Source of the DNA: an uncultured Bacteroidales bacterium
GTDB lineage: Bacteria; Bacteroidota; Bacteroidia; Bacteroidales; UBA932
DNA length: 63,837 bases
NCBI GenBank assembly: GCA_900319375.1
Contig: ONOI01000002.1
Coordinates: 1-63,837 of the forward strand
Direction: 5' to 3'
How positions within the stretch are numbered: position 1 is the stretch's first letter; each line of letters opens with the position of its first letter. Below, one piece after another: positions 56,203-63,837 of this stretch. Under the pieces are notes generated by a model. The model was not told the origin of the DNA. It saw nothing but the letters and a program-made list of their open reading frames with translations, and searched no databases. The translations under genes were made by a program, and so were the position numbers.

Positions 56203-58287
56203 CTACTCGTCTTCCTTCTCGGATGCGGCGTAGTCGGCGATGAGCTTGTTCTGGATGTCTCCCGGTACCGGCTGGTAGTCGGCGAACTCCATCGTGAAGC
56301 TTGCGGAACCTGAGGTCAGCGAGCTCAGAACTGTAGAGTAACGGTAGAGCTCTGCGAGCGGAACCCTGGCCCTGAGGATGCTGAATCCTTCATCAGAACC
56401 GAGGTCGCCGAGGATACCGCGACGGTTCTGGAGGTCGGACATGACTGCGCCCTGATACTCTCCGGGGGTAGTAACCTCAACGTTGTAGATAGGCTCGAGG
56501 ATCTTCGGACCGGCGATACGGAAGGCCTCCTTGAAGGCGTTGCGGCCGGCGATGATGAAGGCGATTTCCTTGGAGTCTACCGGGTGCATCTTACCGTCGT
56601 AGACATAGACGCGGATATCGCGTGCGTATGAACCGGTAAGAGGTCCTTCTACCATACGGTCCTTGATACCCTTAAGGATAGCGGGCATGAAGCCGAGATC
56701 GATAGCGCCACCGACGACGCAGTTGTAGAACTCAAGCTTTCCGCCCCACTCGAGGTCGATGATTTCCTGGCTCTTGATGTTGAGCTGAGTGTCTTTTCCG
56801 TCGATAGGGAACTTAGTCCTGAGTTCTCCTTCTGCAGGGCAGACGAGGAGGTGGACCTCACCGAACTGACCGGCGCCGCCGGACTGCTTCTTATGACGAT
56901 ACTGGGCGGTAGCGACCTTTGTGATAGTCTCGCGGTAAGGTACCTTCGGAGCGAAGAGCTCAATCTCGAGACCGAACTCGTTATTGACTCTCCACTTGAC
57001 GGCGTTGATGTGCTGCTCGCCGTTTCCGCTGAGGATGGTCTGACGGAGTTCCTTGCTGTATTCTACGATGACGGTAGGATCCTGAGAGGAGATCTTCTTC
57101 AGGGCCTCGCCGAGCTTCTGCTCGTCCTGCTGGACCTTGGCCTTGATGGCGCAACGGTATTTAGGAGCGGGGTACTGGATCTTCTCGAAGTTCAGACCTG
57201 AACCGATAGCGGAGAGGGTAGTGTTGCTCTTTCCGTTCTTGAGCTTGACTGCGCAACCGAAGTCGCCGGCCTTGAGAGCCTGGACGGGCTCCTTCTTTGT
57301 TCCAGCAACAGCGTAGATAGCGCTGAGACGCTCCTTGTCACCTGTCTCGGGGTTCTCGAGGTCGAGACCCGCGGTGACGGTGCCGGACATTACCTTGAAG
57401 TAAGAAACTTCTCCGAGGTGATGCTCGACATTGTTCTTGTAGATGAAGAGACCAGCTGCGGCTTTCTCGTCTGCCTCAGGGGCGACGGCTGCGCCGATCG
57501 TGAACTCGAGCAGACGCTTGACTCCGATGTCCTTCTTTCCGGAAACGCAGAGGACAGGATAAACCTCGCGGTTCTTGATACCGATTGCGAGACCGTTGCG
57601 GATTTCTTCGTCTGAAAGGGTTCCTTCCTCGAAGAACTTCTCCATAAGGGCGTCGTCGAACTCGGCTACCTTCTCGATGAGGGCCATACGGGCCTCTTCT
57701 GCCTTGTCTGCGTACTCTGCAGGGATCTCGAGGGTGTCGTTGTACTTCATTGTAAGTACGTCTACGACTCCGTCAAAACCAACACCGGTGTTGGTAGGGA
57801 ACTGGATAGCGAGATACTTGCTGCCGAGGGCCTCCTTAAGGGCGTGCTGAGCGAGATCCCAGTCTGCCTTCTCACCGTCGAGGTGATTGACTGCCACTAC
57901 GAGGGGGAGCTTGAACTGGTCTGCATAGCGAAGGGCGTTGCGGGTACCGACCTCGATGCCCTGCTGGGCGTTGACTACGAGGATACCGTTCTCGCAGACG
58001 CGGAAGCCTGCGTATGCGCCGCCGATGAAATCATCGGAACCGGGGGCGTCGAGAATGTTGATTTTCTTGCCCTGGAACTCGGCGTACACGGGAGTCGCAT
58101 AGATCGACCTCTGGTTGAGCTTCTCAAGTTCGTCGAAATCGGAGACGGTGTTCTTGTCTTCAATGGTACCGCGCCTGTCGATAACTTTTCCCTCAAAAAG
58201 CATAGTTTCTGCAAGCGTAGTCTTACCGGACTTCGTTGCGCCCAGAAGGACCACGTTGCGGATGTCTTGTGCTGAATACTCTTTCAT
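56203..58287 (-). CDS. fusA2: EF-G paralogue (EF-G2-like) with altered GTPase motifs
   Basis: 694 residues, full EF-G length with all five domains (domain IV near KKQSGGAGQFGEVHLLV). The G1 loop is GATKSGKT near 16-23 instead of GHIDAGKT, and switch II is DAPGSDDF at 80-87 instead of DTPGHVDF, so the catalytic His is Ser84. G4 is NHLDG in place of NKMD. These changes are those reported for the Bacteroides EF-G2 that supports translocation without GTP hydrolysis during carbon starvation. It has its own promoter and terminator. The main fusA is expected elsewhere with the ribosomal-protein genes. Confidence 0.88.
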   Translation of the reverse strand: MKEYSAQDIRNVVLLGATKSGKTTLAETMLFEGKVIDRRGTIEDKNTVSDFDELEKLNQRSIYATPVYAEFQGKKINILDAPGSDDFIGGAYAGFRVCENGILVVNAQQGIEVGTRNALRYADQFKLPLVVAVNHLDGEKADWDLAQHALKEALGSKYLAIQFPTNTGVGFDGVVDVLTMKYNDTLEIPAEYADKAEEARMALIEKVAEFDDALMEKFFEEGTLSDEEIRNGLAIGIKNREVYPVLCVSGKKDIGVKRLLEFTIGAAVAPEADEKAAAGLFIYKNNVEHHLGEVSYFKVMSGTVTAGLDLENPETGDKERLSAIYAVAGTKKEPVQALKAGDFGCAVKLKNGKSNTTLSAIGSGLNFEKIQYPAPKYRCAIKAKVQQDEQKLGEALKKISSQDPTVIVEYSKELRQTILSGNGEQHINAVKWRVNNEFGLEIELFAPKVPYRETITKVATAQYRHKKQSGGAGQFGEVHLLVCPAEGELRTKFPIDGKDTQLNIKSQEIIDLEWGGKLEFYNCVVGGAIDLGFMPAILKGIKDRMVEGPLTGSYARDIRVYVYDGKMHPVDSKEIAFIIAGRNAFKEAFRIAGPKILEPIYNVEVTTPGEYQGAVMSDLQNRRGILGDLGSDEGFSILRARVPLAELYRYSTVLSSLTSGSASFTMEFADYQPVPGDIQNKLIADYAASEKEDE

Positions 58288-58325
58288 CTTGATTATAGTT
58301 TTTTGTAGATTTTTCTGAAAGTCTG

Positions 58326-58333
58326 CAAATCTA
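58326..58333 (-). promoter_or_regulatory. -7 box of the EF-G2-like gene
   Basis: TAGATTTG on the minus strand, 38 bp before the ATG, with GTTG about 20 bp upstream as a weak -33. It lies between repeat copy B and the gene. Confidence 0.5.
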
Positions 58334-58370
58334 TTAAAAATAGTGGTTTAAAACAACATTATGAACCTAG

Positions 58371-58494
58371 AAAATAGGGCTATCCACTCTTCGGACCTTC
58401 GCTTCGCTCATCCCACCAGACGCGCTTCGCGCTAGTGGTCCCCCCGCTATCGGCCGCGGGTGGCCAGGGTCCTCAGAGTGGATAACCCTATTTT
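58371..58494 (-). repeat. Conserved-core hairpin-armed repeat, copy B
   Basis: 124 bp, the same length as copy A, between mutS and the EF-G2-like gene. On the minus strand the core (58394-58472) matches copy A at 78 of 79 bases, the one difference being C for T. The arms AAAATAGGGTTATCCACTCT and AGAGTGGATAGCCCTATTTT form a 20-bp stem with one T-G pair. They differ from the copy A arms at about half the positions. The core here reads in the same direction as the flanking genes, opposite to copy A. It begins 14 bp past the mutS stop. Confidence 0.9.
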
Positions 58495-58508
58495 CATTTG
58501 AAATACAG

Positions 58509-61121
58509 TTATACCCCAAGCTCCTGTTTCATCTTCCGAAGGAGATCAAAAGCCTGTAGCGGAGTCATATTGTCCAGGTCGGCGGCTTCGAGCTTTTCGC
58601 GTATTCCGGAGAGGGCCGGATCGTCGAGCTGGAAGAACGAGAGCTGGAGGCTTCCGTCCGCCTCGACCTTGCCCTGTTTCGAAAGGGCCTCCGCGCGCTT
58701 TTCGCGCCGTTCGAGCTCCACGAGCGTCCGTTCGGCCGATTCCACCACCTCCTTGGGCATACCGGCGAGGCGGGCGACGTGGATACCGAAGCTATGGGCC
58801 ACTCCGCCCGGTTCGAGCTTGCGAAGGAAGATGATGTCCTTGCCCTGCTCCTTGACCGCGATATGGTAGTTCTTCACGCGCGGGTAGAGCGCCTCGAGGT
58901 CGTTGAGTTCGTGGTAGTGTGTCGCGAACAGCGTTTTCGCGCCCTTGCCGTATTTGTGGACATACTCGACCAGGGCGCGGGCTATCGACATGCCGTCGTA
59001 GGTTGAGGTTCCACGGCCGATCTCGTCCAGCAAGACGAGCGAACGCTGGCTGAGGTTGTGCATGATCATGGCCGTTTCGAGCATCTCGACCATGAAGGTA
59101 GACTCGCCGCGGGAGATGTTGTCCGTGGCCCCGACGCGGGTGAAGATTTTGTCGAAATAGCCGAAGCGCGCGGCGTCCGCCGGAACGAACGAGCCCGCCT
59201 GAGCCATCAGGATGATGAGGGCGGTCTGGCGCAGCAGCGCGCTCTTTCCGGCCATGTTCGGACCGGTCAGGATCATGATCTGGTTGGTAGCGCTGTCCAT
59301 CCGGATGTCGTTCGGGACGAACTGCTCGCCCGCCGGCATCAGCGTCTCGATTACCGGGTGACGGCCGGCCTTGATGTCGATGATGTTCGATTTGTCTATC
59401 TCTGGACGGCAGTAGTTGTGGTCAAGGGCCTGCTGGGCATAGCCCTGGAGGACGTCGAGCTGGGCGACTATCTTGCAGTTTGTCTGGATGTCGCGGATGC
59501 TGCCCTGGATGTGGGCGATAAGCTCGCCGTAGATGCGGCTTTCGATTTCGTAGATGGTGGCCTCTGCGCCCAGGATCTTTTCTTCGTAGTCCTTGAGTTC
59601 TTGGGTTATGTAGCGCTCCGCGTTAACGAGGGTCTGCTTGCGAACCCACTCGGGCGGGACTATGTCTTTATAGGCGTTGCGGACTTCGAGATAATAGCCG
59701 AAGACGTTGTTGTAGCCTATCTTGAGCGACGGAATTCCGGTACGCTCGCTCTCGCGCTGCTGGAGGTCGAGCAGGTACTGCTTTCCGCCGGTAGAGATGT
59801 TTCTGAGCTCGTCAAGGTCTTTGTCCACTCCTTCGGCGATGACCGGGCCTTTGCCGATTTGGGCGGCCGGGCTTTCGCTCAGCGTCTCGCCGATGCGGGC
59901 GACTACCTTTTCGCAGTTCTTCATCTTCGAGGCGAGCTTTTCGAGCGCCTCGACTCCGGATCCGGCGCAAAGGGCCTGGATCGGGCCCATCTGGGCAAGG
60001 CTGCGGCCGAGCTGCATCATCTCGCGGGGGAGGATCTTTCCGGTCGCTGCGCGGGCGATAATGCGCTCAAGGTCGCCGACGTTGCTTATCTCGCCCTGAA
60101 TCTCTTCGAGCGCGCCGTCGTTGTCATAGAAGAACTGGACGCAGTCATAGCGGGAGTTGAGCTCCGCAAGGTCGAGGCTGGGCAGGGCGAGCCACTGCCT
60201 AAGGAGGCGGGCGCCCATCGGCGAGCAGCAGCGGTCGATAGTTTCGACCAGGCTGACGCCGTCTTTGCCCGACGCGCTGGCGAAGATCTCGAGGTTGCGG
60301 ACGGTGAACTTGTCCATCCACACGAACTTCGCCTCATCGATTCGGGATATGCTGCAGATATTCTTAAGGCCTACATGCTGGGTCTGTTCGAGGTAGAAGA
60401 TCAGGGCTCCTGCCGAGCAGATGCTCAGCGGGAAGTTGTCTATCGCAAAGCCTTTAAGGCTCTTTACTCCCAGCTGTTGAGTAAGCTTTTCGTATGCTGC
60501 CTCATAGACGAAGGCCCATTCGTCTACACAGGTGATGTAATAGTCTCCATAGCGCTCCTTTACGGCGTTCCTTACCGAGCGCTCGACTACCAGCTCCTTC
60601 GGCTGGAACGAAGACAGAAGAGTTCCGATATAATCGAGGCTTCCCTGCGCCACCTGAAACGTTCCGGTTGAGGCGTCCAGAAACGCCGCTCCGCATTCGT
60701 TGTCCTCGAAAAACAGACCGCAGAGGTAGTTGTGCTCTTTCTGGTCTAGCATACCCTCTCCGAAGGCCACTCCGGGCGTAAGTATTTCTGTTACACCGCG
60801 TTTAACAAGTTTGTTTTTCGCCAGGGCGGGGTCCTCCAACTGGTCGCAGATAGCTACTTTGTAGCCTGCGCGGATTAGTTTCTGGAGGTAAGTCTCGATA
60901 GCATGGTGGGGGAAGCCGGCCATCTCGGTCGGTCCCTTCTCCCCATTGGCCCTTTTCGTAAGGACAAGCCCCAGGACTTTGCTTACCAGGACGGCGTCGT
61001 CTGAGTAACACTCATAAAAGTCGCCGCACCTGTATAGCAATACTGCTTCCGGGTGCTGCGCCTTAACGGCGAAGTAGTGCCGGAGCATCGGGGTATCTTC
61101 TGTTTTCTTGGTTTTAGCCAT
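58509..61121 (-). CDS. mutS: DNA mismatch repair protein MutS
   Basis: 870 residues, normal. N-terminal mismatch-binding domain with RCGDFYE near 32 (usual GDFYE, holding the Phe-x-Glu); Walker A GPNMAGKSA near 617; DEIGRGTSTYDG near 702; the helix-turn-helix tail ends MTPLQAFDLLRKMKQEL. Carries out mismatch recognition with MutL. Upstream is mrp in the same direction. Confidence 0.97.
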   Translation of the reverse strand: MAKTKKTEDTPMLRHYFAVKAQHPEAVLLYRCGDFYECYSDDAVLVSKVLGLVLTKRANGEKGPTEMAGFPHHAIETYLQKLIRAGYKVAICDQLEDPALAKNKLVKRGVTEILTPGVAFGEGMLDQKEHNYLCGLFFEDNECGAAFLDASTGTFQVAQGSLDYIGTLLSSFQPKELVVERSVRNAVKERYGDYYITCVDEWAFVYEAAYEKLTQQLGVKSLKGFAIDNFPLSICSAGALIFYLEQTQHVGLKNICSISRIDEAKFVWMDKFTVRNLEIFASASGKDGVSLVETIDRCCSPMGARLLRQWLALPSLDLAELNSRYDCVQFFYDNDGALEEIQGEISNVGDLERIIARAATGKILPREMMQLGRSLAQMGPIQALCAGSGVEALEKLASKMKNCEKVVARIGETLSESPAAQIGKGPVIAEGVDKDLDELRNISTGGKQYLLDLQQRESERTGIPSLKIGYNNVFGYYLEVRNAYKDIVPPEWVRKQTLVNAERYITQELKDYEEKILGAEATIYEIESRIYGELIAHIQGSIRDIQTNCKIVAQLDVLQGYAQQALDHNYCRPEIDKSNIIDIKAGRHPVIETLMPAGEQFVPNDIRMDSATNQIMILTGPNMAGKSALLRQTALIILMAQAGSFVPADAARFGYFDKIFTRVGATDNISRGESTFMVEMLETAMIMHNLSQRSLVLLDEIGRGTSTYDGMSIARALVEYVHKYGKGAKTLFATHYHELNDLEALYPRVKNYHIAVKEQGKDIIFLRKLEPGGVAHSFGIHVARLAGMPKEVVESAERTLVELERREKRAEALSKQGKVEADGSLQLSFFQLDDPALSGIREKLEAADLDNMTPLQAFDLLRKMKQELGV

Positions 61122-61153
61122 TTTTTACGGGCGCCCGTCTTGGAAGCGCTATC

Positions 61154-61161
61154 CAAATTTA
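61154..61161 (-). promoter_or_regulatory. -7 box of mutS
   Basis: TAAATTTG on the minus strand, 32 bp before the mutS ATG, overlapping the mrp stop region. Confidence 0.5.
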
Positions 61162-62214
61162 AGCAATTTCAGCAACTTTCGCGGCCAGGCCCAGGAAAGC
61201 CTGGGCGTCGGGGCCTGTTCCGAGGGCGGCAGGCTCCCCTGCATCGCCGCTTTCGCGCACGCTCTGGACCAGCGGAATCTGCGCGAGCAGATCCAGTCCG
61301 AGCTCGCGCGCCATCGCGGCGCCGCCTTCCCTGCCGAAGATGAAGTACTTCTCTTCGGGGTGTTCCGCCGGGGTAAACCAGGCCATATTCTCTACTATTC
61401 CGAGTATCCTGCGGTCTACATTCTCGTTCTGGAAGAGGCCGATGCCCTTTCTTACGTCGCTGATCGCAACCTTCTGCGGGGTAGTGACGATGATGGCGCT
61501 GTCCAGCCTGATGTCCTGGACGAGCGAGATGTGGATGTCGCCCGTTCCGGGAGGGAGGTCGATGAGGAGGTAGTCAAGCTCGCCCCAGTCGACCTGAAGG
61601 ATCATCTGCTTTAGCGCGCTGCAGGCCATCGGTCCGCGCCAAATCAGCGCCTGGTCCTCGCCCGCGAAATAGCCGATCGACATCCATTTTACGCCGTACT
61701 TCTCTATCGGGACCATCAGTTCGTGGCCCTCCTCCCCGTACGCGGCCGGCTGCTCGCCCACCGTCGCGGTCATAGTAGGCACGGAAGGTCCATAAACATC
61801 CGCGTCCGCGAGTCCGACCTTATACCCGAGCCTCGCCAGCGCCACGGCCAGGTTCACTGCCACGGTCGATTTCCCTACGCCGCCCTTGCCGGATGCGATG
61901 CCGATCACTTTGCCTATGTGTTTGATGGTATCGCCGGTAAGTTCCAGCTTCTTTTTCGCCGGTTTGGGGTCTTCTGCTACGACAGTCTTTACTTCCGATT
62001 CGATCCCAGGGAAATTGCGGATAAGAGCCGCGCGGGCCGCGCCGATAAGGTATTCGGCGAGGGGGTCGCGGCGCTTGGGGAAGACCAGGGTGACGGTTAT
62101 CTTGCTGTCCGTCGCCTCTATGTCTCCGACCATTCCGAGTTCAACGATGCTTTTATTCTGCTTTGCGGGGTGTACAACCTCGAGCAGAGCTGCGCGTATA
62201 TTATTGATATCCAT
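61159..62214 (-). CDS. mrp: Mrp/NBP35-family Fe-S carrier ATPase
   Basis: 351 residues from ATG 62214 (MDINNIRAALLEVVHPA), which overlaps the rnhB stop as TAATG; a longer frame to 62334 would run through rnhB. N-terminal DUF59-like domain (about 1-90), then the deviant Walker A GKGGVGKST near 108-116 and a C-terminal region (MACSALKQMILQVDWGELDYLLIDLPPGTGD). It transfers Fe-S clusters to target proteins. The usual CxxC near the C-terminus of NBP35 is not apparent, as in several Bacteroidota Mrp proteins. Also called ApbC. Confidence 0.93.
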   Translation of the reverse strand: MDINNIRAALLEVVHPAKQNKSIVELGMVGDIEATDSKITVTLVFPKRRDPLAEYLIGAARAALIRNFPGIESEVKTVVAEDPKPAKKKLELTGDTIKHIGKVIGIASGKGGVGKSTVAVNLAVALARLGYKVGLADADVYGPSVPTMTATVGEQPAAYGEEGHELMVPIEKYGVKWMSIGYFAGEDQALIWRGPMACSALKQMILQVDWGELDYLLIDLPPGTGDIHISLVQDIRLDSAIIVTTPQKVAISDVRKGIGLFQNENVDRRILGIVENMAWFTPAEHPEEKYFIFGREGGAAMARELGLDLLAQIPLVQSVRESGDAGEPAALGTGPDAQAFLGLAAKVAEIA

Positions 62215-62831
62215 TAGAATAATGTTGGTCCAAGTTCTTTCGGGTGGAAACTTTTTCTGTGGTATTCCGTGTACCCGTATTGTTTGATTGCGGCTATGTG
62301 TTCTGCGGTGGGGTAGCCTTTGTTTGTGTCCCAACCGTATTGCGGATACTTTTCGGCCAGTCGGCTCATATATTCGTCGCGATAGGTCTTTGCCAGGACC
62401 GAGGCCGCTGCGATGCTGGCATAGGTAGCGTCGCCATGGACAACCGTCTCGTACCGGGTTCTGTCGTAATCCGCGAACGGCCTGAATTTAGGCCCGTCTA
62501 TCAGAAGAAAATCAGGCTTAGGGTTCAGTTTCATCACCGCCCTCTGCATCCCAGTTATCGAGGCCCAGAGGATGTTGAGCCGATCTATCTCCTCGGCGCT
62601 GACTTCCTCCACGGCCCATGCGATCGCTTCGCTCTCGATTATCGGACGGAGAAGGTCGCGCTGCTTTTCGGTCATCTGCTTCGAGTCGTTGAGCAGCGGG
62701 TGATGGAAATCGCTCGGCAGGATTACTGCCGCGGCGAAAACCGGCCCGGCAAGCGGTCCTCTCCCCGCCTCGTCGCACCCTGCCTCGACTCTTCCCTCCT
62801 TCCCGCAGCTCTTCAAGCTAATTTCCTTCAT
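62214..62831 (-). CDS. rnhB: Ribonuclease HII
   Basis: 205 residues from ATG 62831 (MKEISLKSCGKEGRVEAG), preferred because a -7 box sits 6 bp upstream and the extra residues of the longer frame come from hairpin DNA. RNase H fold with DEAGRGPLAGPVFAAAV near 20-36, NDSKQMTEKQR, and KGYPTAEH near the C-terminus. Removes ribonucleotides from RNA-DNA hybrids. Confidence 0.94.
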   Translation of the reverse strand: MKEISLKSCGKEGRVEAGCDEAGRGPLAGPVFAAAVILPSDFHHPLLNDSKQMTEKQRDLLRPIIESEAIAWAVEEVSAEEIDRLNILWASITGMQRAVMKLNPKPDFLLIDGPKFRPFADYDRTRYETVVHGDATYASIAAASVLAKTYRDEYMSRLAEKYPQYGWDTNKGYPTAEHIAAIKQYGYTEYHRKSFHPKELGPTLF

Positions 62832-62836
62832 ACACG

Positions 62837-62844
62837 CAAATATA
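62837..62844 (-). promoter_or_regulatory. -7 box near rnhB
   Basis: TATATTTG on the minus strand, 6 bp before the chosen ATG at 62831, so the transcript would be almost leaderless. Confidence 0.4.
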
Positions 62845-62854
62845 ATAAAAGTTA

Positions 62855-62945
62855 GGGACACTACATAGTCCCCTTGCGGAGGTCCTGAGGGCCCCCGCAA
62901 AGGGTGGTGAGCGGAGTGCGCGTCTATCCGCTCAGTCGCGCCAGG
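62855..62945. other. Intergenic stack of hairpins between the XRE gene and rnhB
   Basis: Three stems in 90 bp: GGGAC...GTCCC at about 62855-62873; a 12-position arm pair around TGA at 62874-62900 (TTGCGG/CCGCAA, with a G-T pair and a mismatch inside); and GAGCGGA/TCCGCTC at 62909-62933. Two AGTCGCG direct repeats follow, the second running into the XRE stop region. Composition and position (just past a stop codon, between codirectional genes) recall the repeats at 22269 and 58371, but I find no convincing base-by-base alignment to their core. Confidence 0.45.
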
Positions 62946-62948
62946 CGC

Positions 62949-63419
62949 TTAGTCGCGGCGGTTCTTAACGGCGCGAATCTCCTTACGAAGGTCTATGTTT
63001 TCCTGCGCAAGGTGAGCGATCCTCGTCTTCTGCTCGTCAATCAGCTGAATCTGGGTCTTGACGGTCTGCCTTTCAGAAAAGATCAACTGGGTAAGAATGT
63101 CGAGTTTTTCCTTGAGGGACTCGATCTCTTTATCCTTCTCTCCGATAAGAGCATTCATACGCTCCTTGTATGCCTCGTTTTCGTGAAGCATAGAAGAAGA
63201 AAGCTCCTCAACGCTGTATCCGAAGAGGATCTTCTCCTCCGGGAGCCCGCAGCTTTCCGCCATCTTCGTAATCTGCTTGTTGATTACAGAAGTTTTGCCG
63301 TGTTCAAGATTGATGTAGGCCTGACGGGAGATTCCGATTTTGTGGGCCATTTCCGCTTGTGTCAACTTCATCGAGTTGCGCACTTCTGCGATGTTGTCTT
63401 TGACATCTTTTTTGCTCAT
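62949..63419 (-). CDS. XRE-family HTH regulator with C-terminal coiled coil
   Basis: 156 residues. An XRE helix-turn-helix at about 10-65 (LTQAEMAHKIGISRQAYINLEHGKTSVINKQITKMAE). From about 88 to 150 a heptad-rich coiled coil (MNALIGEKDKEIESLKEKLDILTQLI ... RIAHLAQENIDLRKEI), suggesting a dimeric or longer oligomeric regulator. Target unknown. The upstream 418 bp contains an AT-rich start and a pyrimidine-rich tract. Confidence 0.88.
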   Translation of the reverse strand: MSKKDVKDNIAEVRNSMKLTQAEMAHKIGISRQAYINLEHGKTSVINKQITKMAESCGLPEEKILFGYSVEELSSSMLHENEAYKERMNALIGEKDKEIESLKEKLDILTQLIFSERQTVKTQIQLIDEQKTRIAHLAQENIDLRKEIRAVKNRRD

Positions 63420-63680
63420 TTCTTAAGCGTTTTAAAATGAGCTACAATAATATAATAGAATTCCGTAATTTCCGACCAACCAATACTTTACATAGTAAAA
63501 GACAGCTTTACATTTTGCGATTTTTTTCAAATTTTTTTCATTTTTTGCCTTTCCCCTTCCGAAAAAATCCTGTCTAAAACCCCTATCAGACTTCCCCCCC
63601 TGCCCTTCTGCTCATCATATCTCGCCCATTCTCCCGCTCTGTCCCCGTGGCCTTCTTCTCCCTCAAAAAAATTCATACCA

Positions 63681-63704
63681 CTCTGCGGAAATTTCCGCAG
63701 AGTC
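63681..63704. repeat. Perfect 24-bp palindrome
   Basis: ACTCTGCGGAAA followed directly by its exact complement. It may be a dimeric-protein operator, or, with the CGTTCTATTTTT after it, a terminator. Confidence 0.6.
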
Positions 63705-63760
63705 GTTCTATTTTTCCCTTCCGCGGACGTCTCCTGCCCTTATTTGCGGAAGGTCCCCGC

Positions 63761-63768
63761 TATTTTTG
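63761..63768 (+). promoter_or_regulatory. Possible -7 box for a gene beyond the window
   Basis: TATTTTTG fits TAnnTTTG and points right. Downstream, CAAGGT and ACCTTG form an inverted pair (63771-63776 and about 63802-63807). Confidence 0.3.
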
Positions 63769-63837
63769 CACAAGGTGGAATTCTAACACGCGGACCTTGC
63801 GCGCAAAACCCCATCACATGCCTTCTAGCGCACAAGG

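Larger units (their letters stand above)
63420..63837. other. Gene-free window end: AT-rich spacer, pyrimidine tract and palindrome
   Basis: From 63420 to about 63540 the DNA is AT-rich with T runs. From about 63545 to 63675 it is strongly pyrimidine-rich on the plus strand (runs such as TTCCCCCCCTGCCCTT). No open frame with coding signs starts here. An RNA or a gene continuing past the window cannot be ruled out, given the boxes listed at 63681 and 63761. Confidence 0.4.

Noticed and set aside
62215-62334. N-terminal extension of mrp
   Set aside because: It lies wholly within rnhB in another frame, and Mrp proteins begin at the MDINNI-type start.
1-63837. CRISPR arrays, insertion sequences or prophage genes
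   Set aside because: I saw no regularly spaced repeats, transposase, integrase or phage structural gene.
1-63837. GC-skew support for the candidate origin at 32.4 kb
   Set aside because: Hand counts of a few 60-base lines gave no clear G/C switch; the coding strand tends to be C-rich on both sides. A full-chromosome calculation is needed.

Overview
The window is chromosomal DNA from a member of the Bacteroidota, most likely an uncultured or gut/rumen-type Bacteroidales. The evidence is a TonB-dependent receptor paired with a DUF4249 lipoprotein, an EF-G2-type elongation factor paralogue, many -7 boxes of the form TAnnTTTG (typical of this phylum) instead of E. coli -10/-35 boxes, little Shine-Dalgarno signal, and Bacteroidales-type gene orders. 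Most genes are moderately GC-rich; one islet near 46.4-47.4 kb is clearly AT-rich.

Layout. 0-2.7 kb: a leftward cysK-cysE-phosphotransferase operon, then a tRNA-Ala(CGC). 2.9-6.9 kb: rightward nicotinamidase, a 58-residue membrane protein, and a TonB receptor/DUF4249 pair. 6.9-14.5 kb: a leftward glycine-cleavage operon (AAA ATPase, lplA, gcvT, gcvH, gcvPA, gcvPB, lpdA), holding the glycine decarboxylase together with the ligase that lipoylates its H protein. 14.7-21 kb: leftward glyS, a ThiL-like protein, dnaE. 21-26.5 kb: leftward ybeY-mnmG-ruvA-sufS-sufE-DUF59-folK (tRNA modification, recombination and Fe-S biogenesis). 26.6-28.6 kb: rightward TonB protein and hflX. 28.6-32.3 kb: leftward ruvB-sdhA-sdhB.

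A 240-bp spacer at 32.34-32.58 kb, between divergent ruvB and mfd, holds a cluster of DnaA-box-like nonamers and is a candidate replication origin. 32.6-46 kb: rightward mfd, a coaX-like gene, an outer-membrane protein, a repeat protein, LptC-like, PpiD/SurA-like, galK, then (after a leftward nuclease-like gene) ychF and ksgA. 46.1-47.6 kb: remnants of an Rhs polymorphic-toxin gene bracketing two AT-rich orphan genes. 47.6-56.1 kb: a tightly overlapped leftward block from galM to a CpXC protein, including thyA, folA, a sodium symporter and a three-part HEXXH/propeller/barrel protein. 56.2-63.4 kb: leftward EF-G2-like protein, mutS, mrp, rnhB and an XRE regulator. The last 418 bases have no recognisable gene.

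The most unusual signal is a 124-bp repeat present twice (22269-22392 and 58371-58494). Its 79-bp core is identical at 78 positions, but the flanking 20-22-bp arms differ between copies while staying self-complementary inside each copy. Other points worth checking are the candidate oriC, the ThiL-like and CoaX-like proteins that have lost catalytic aspartates, the Rhs scar, and the EF-G paralogue without its catalytic histidine.
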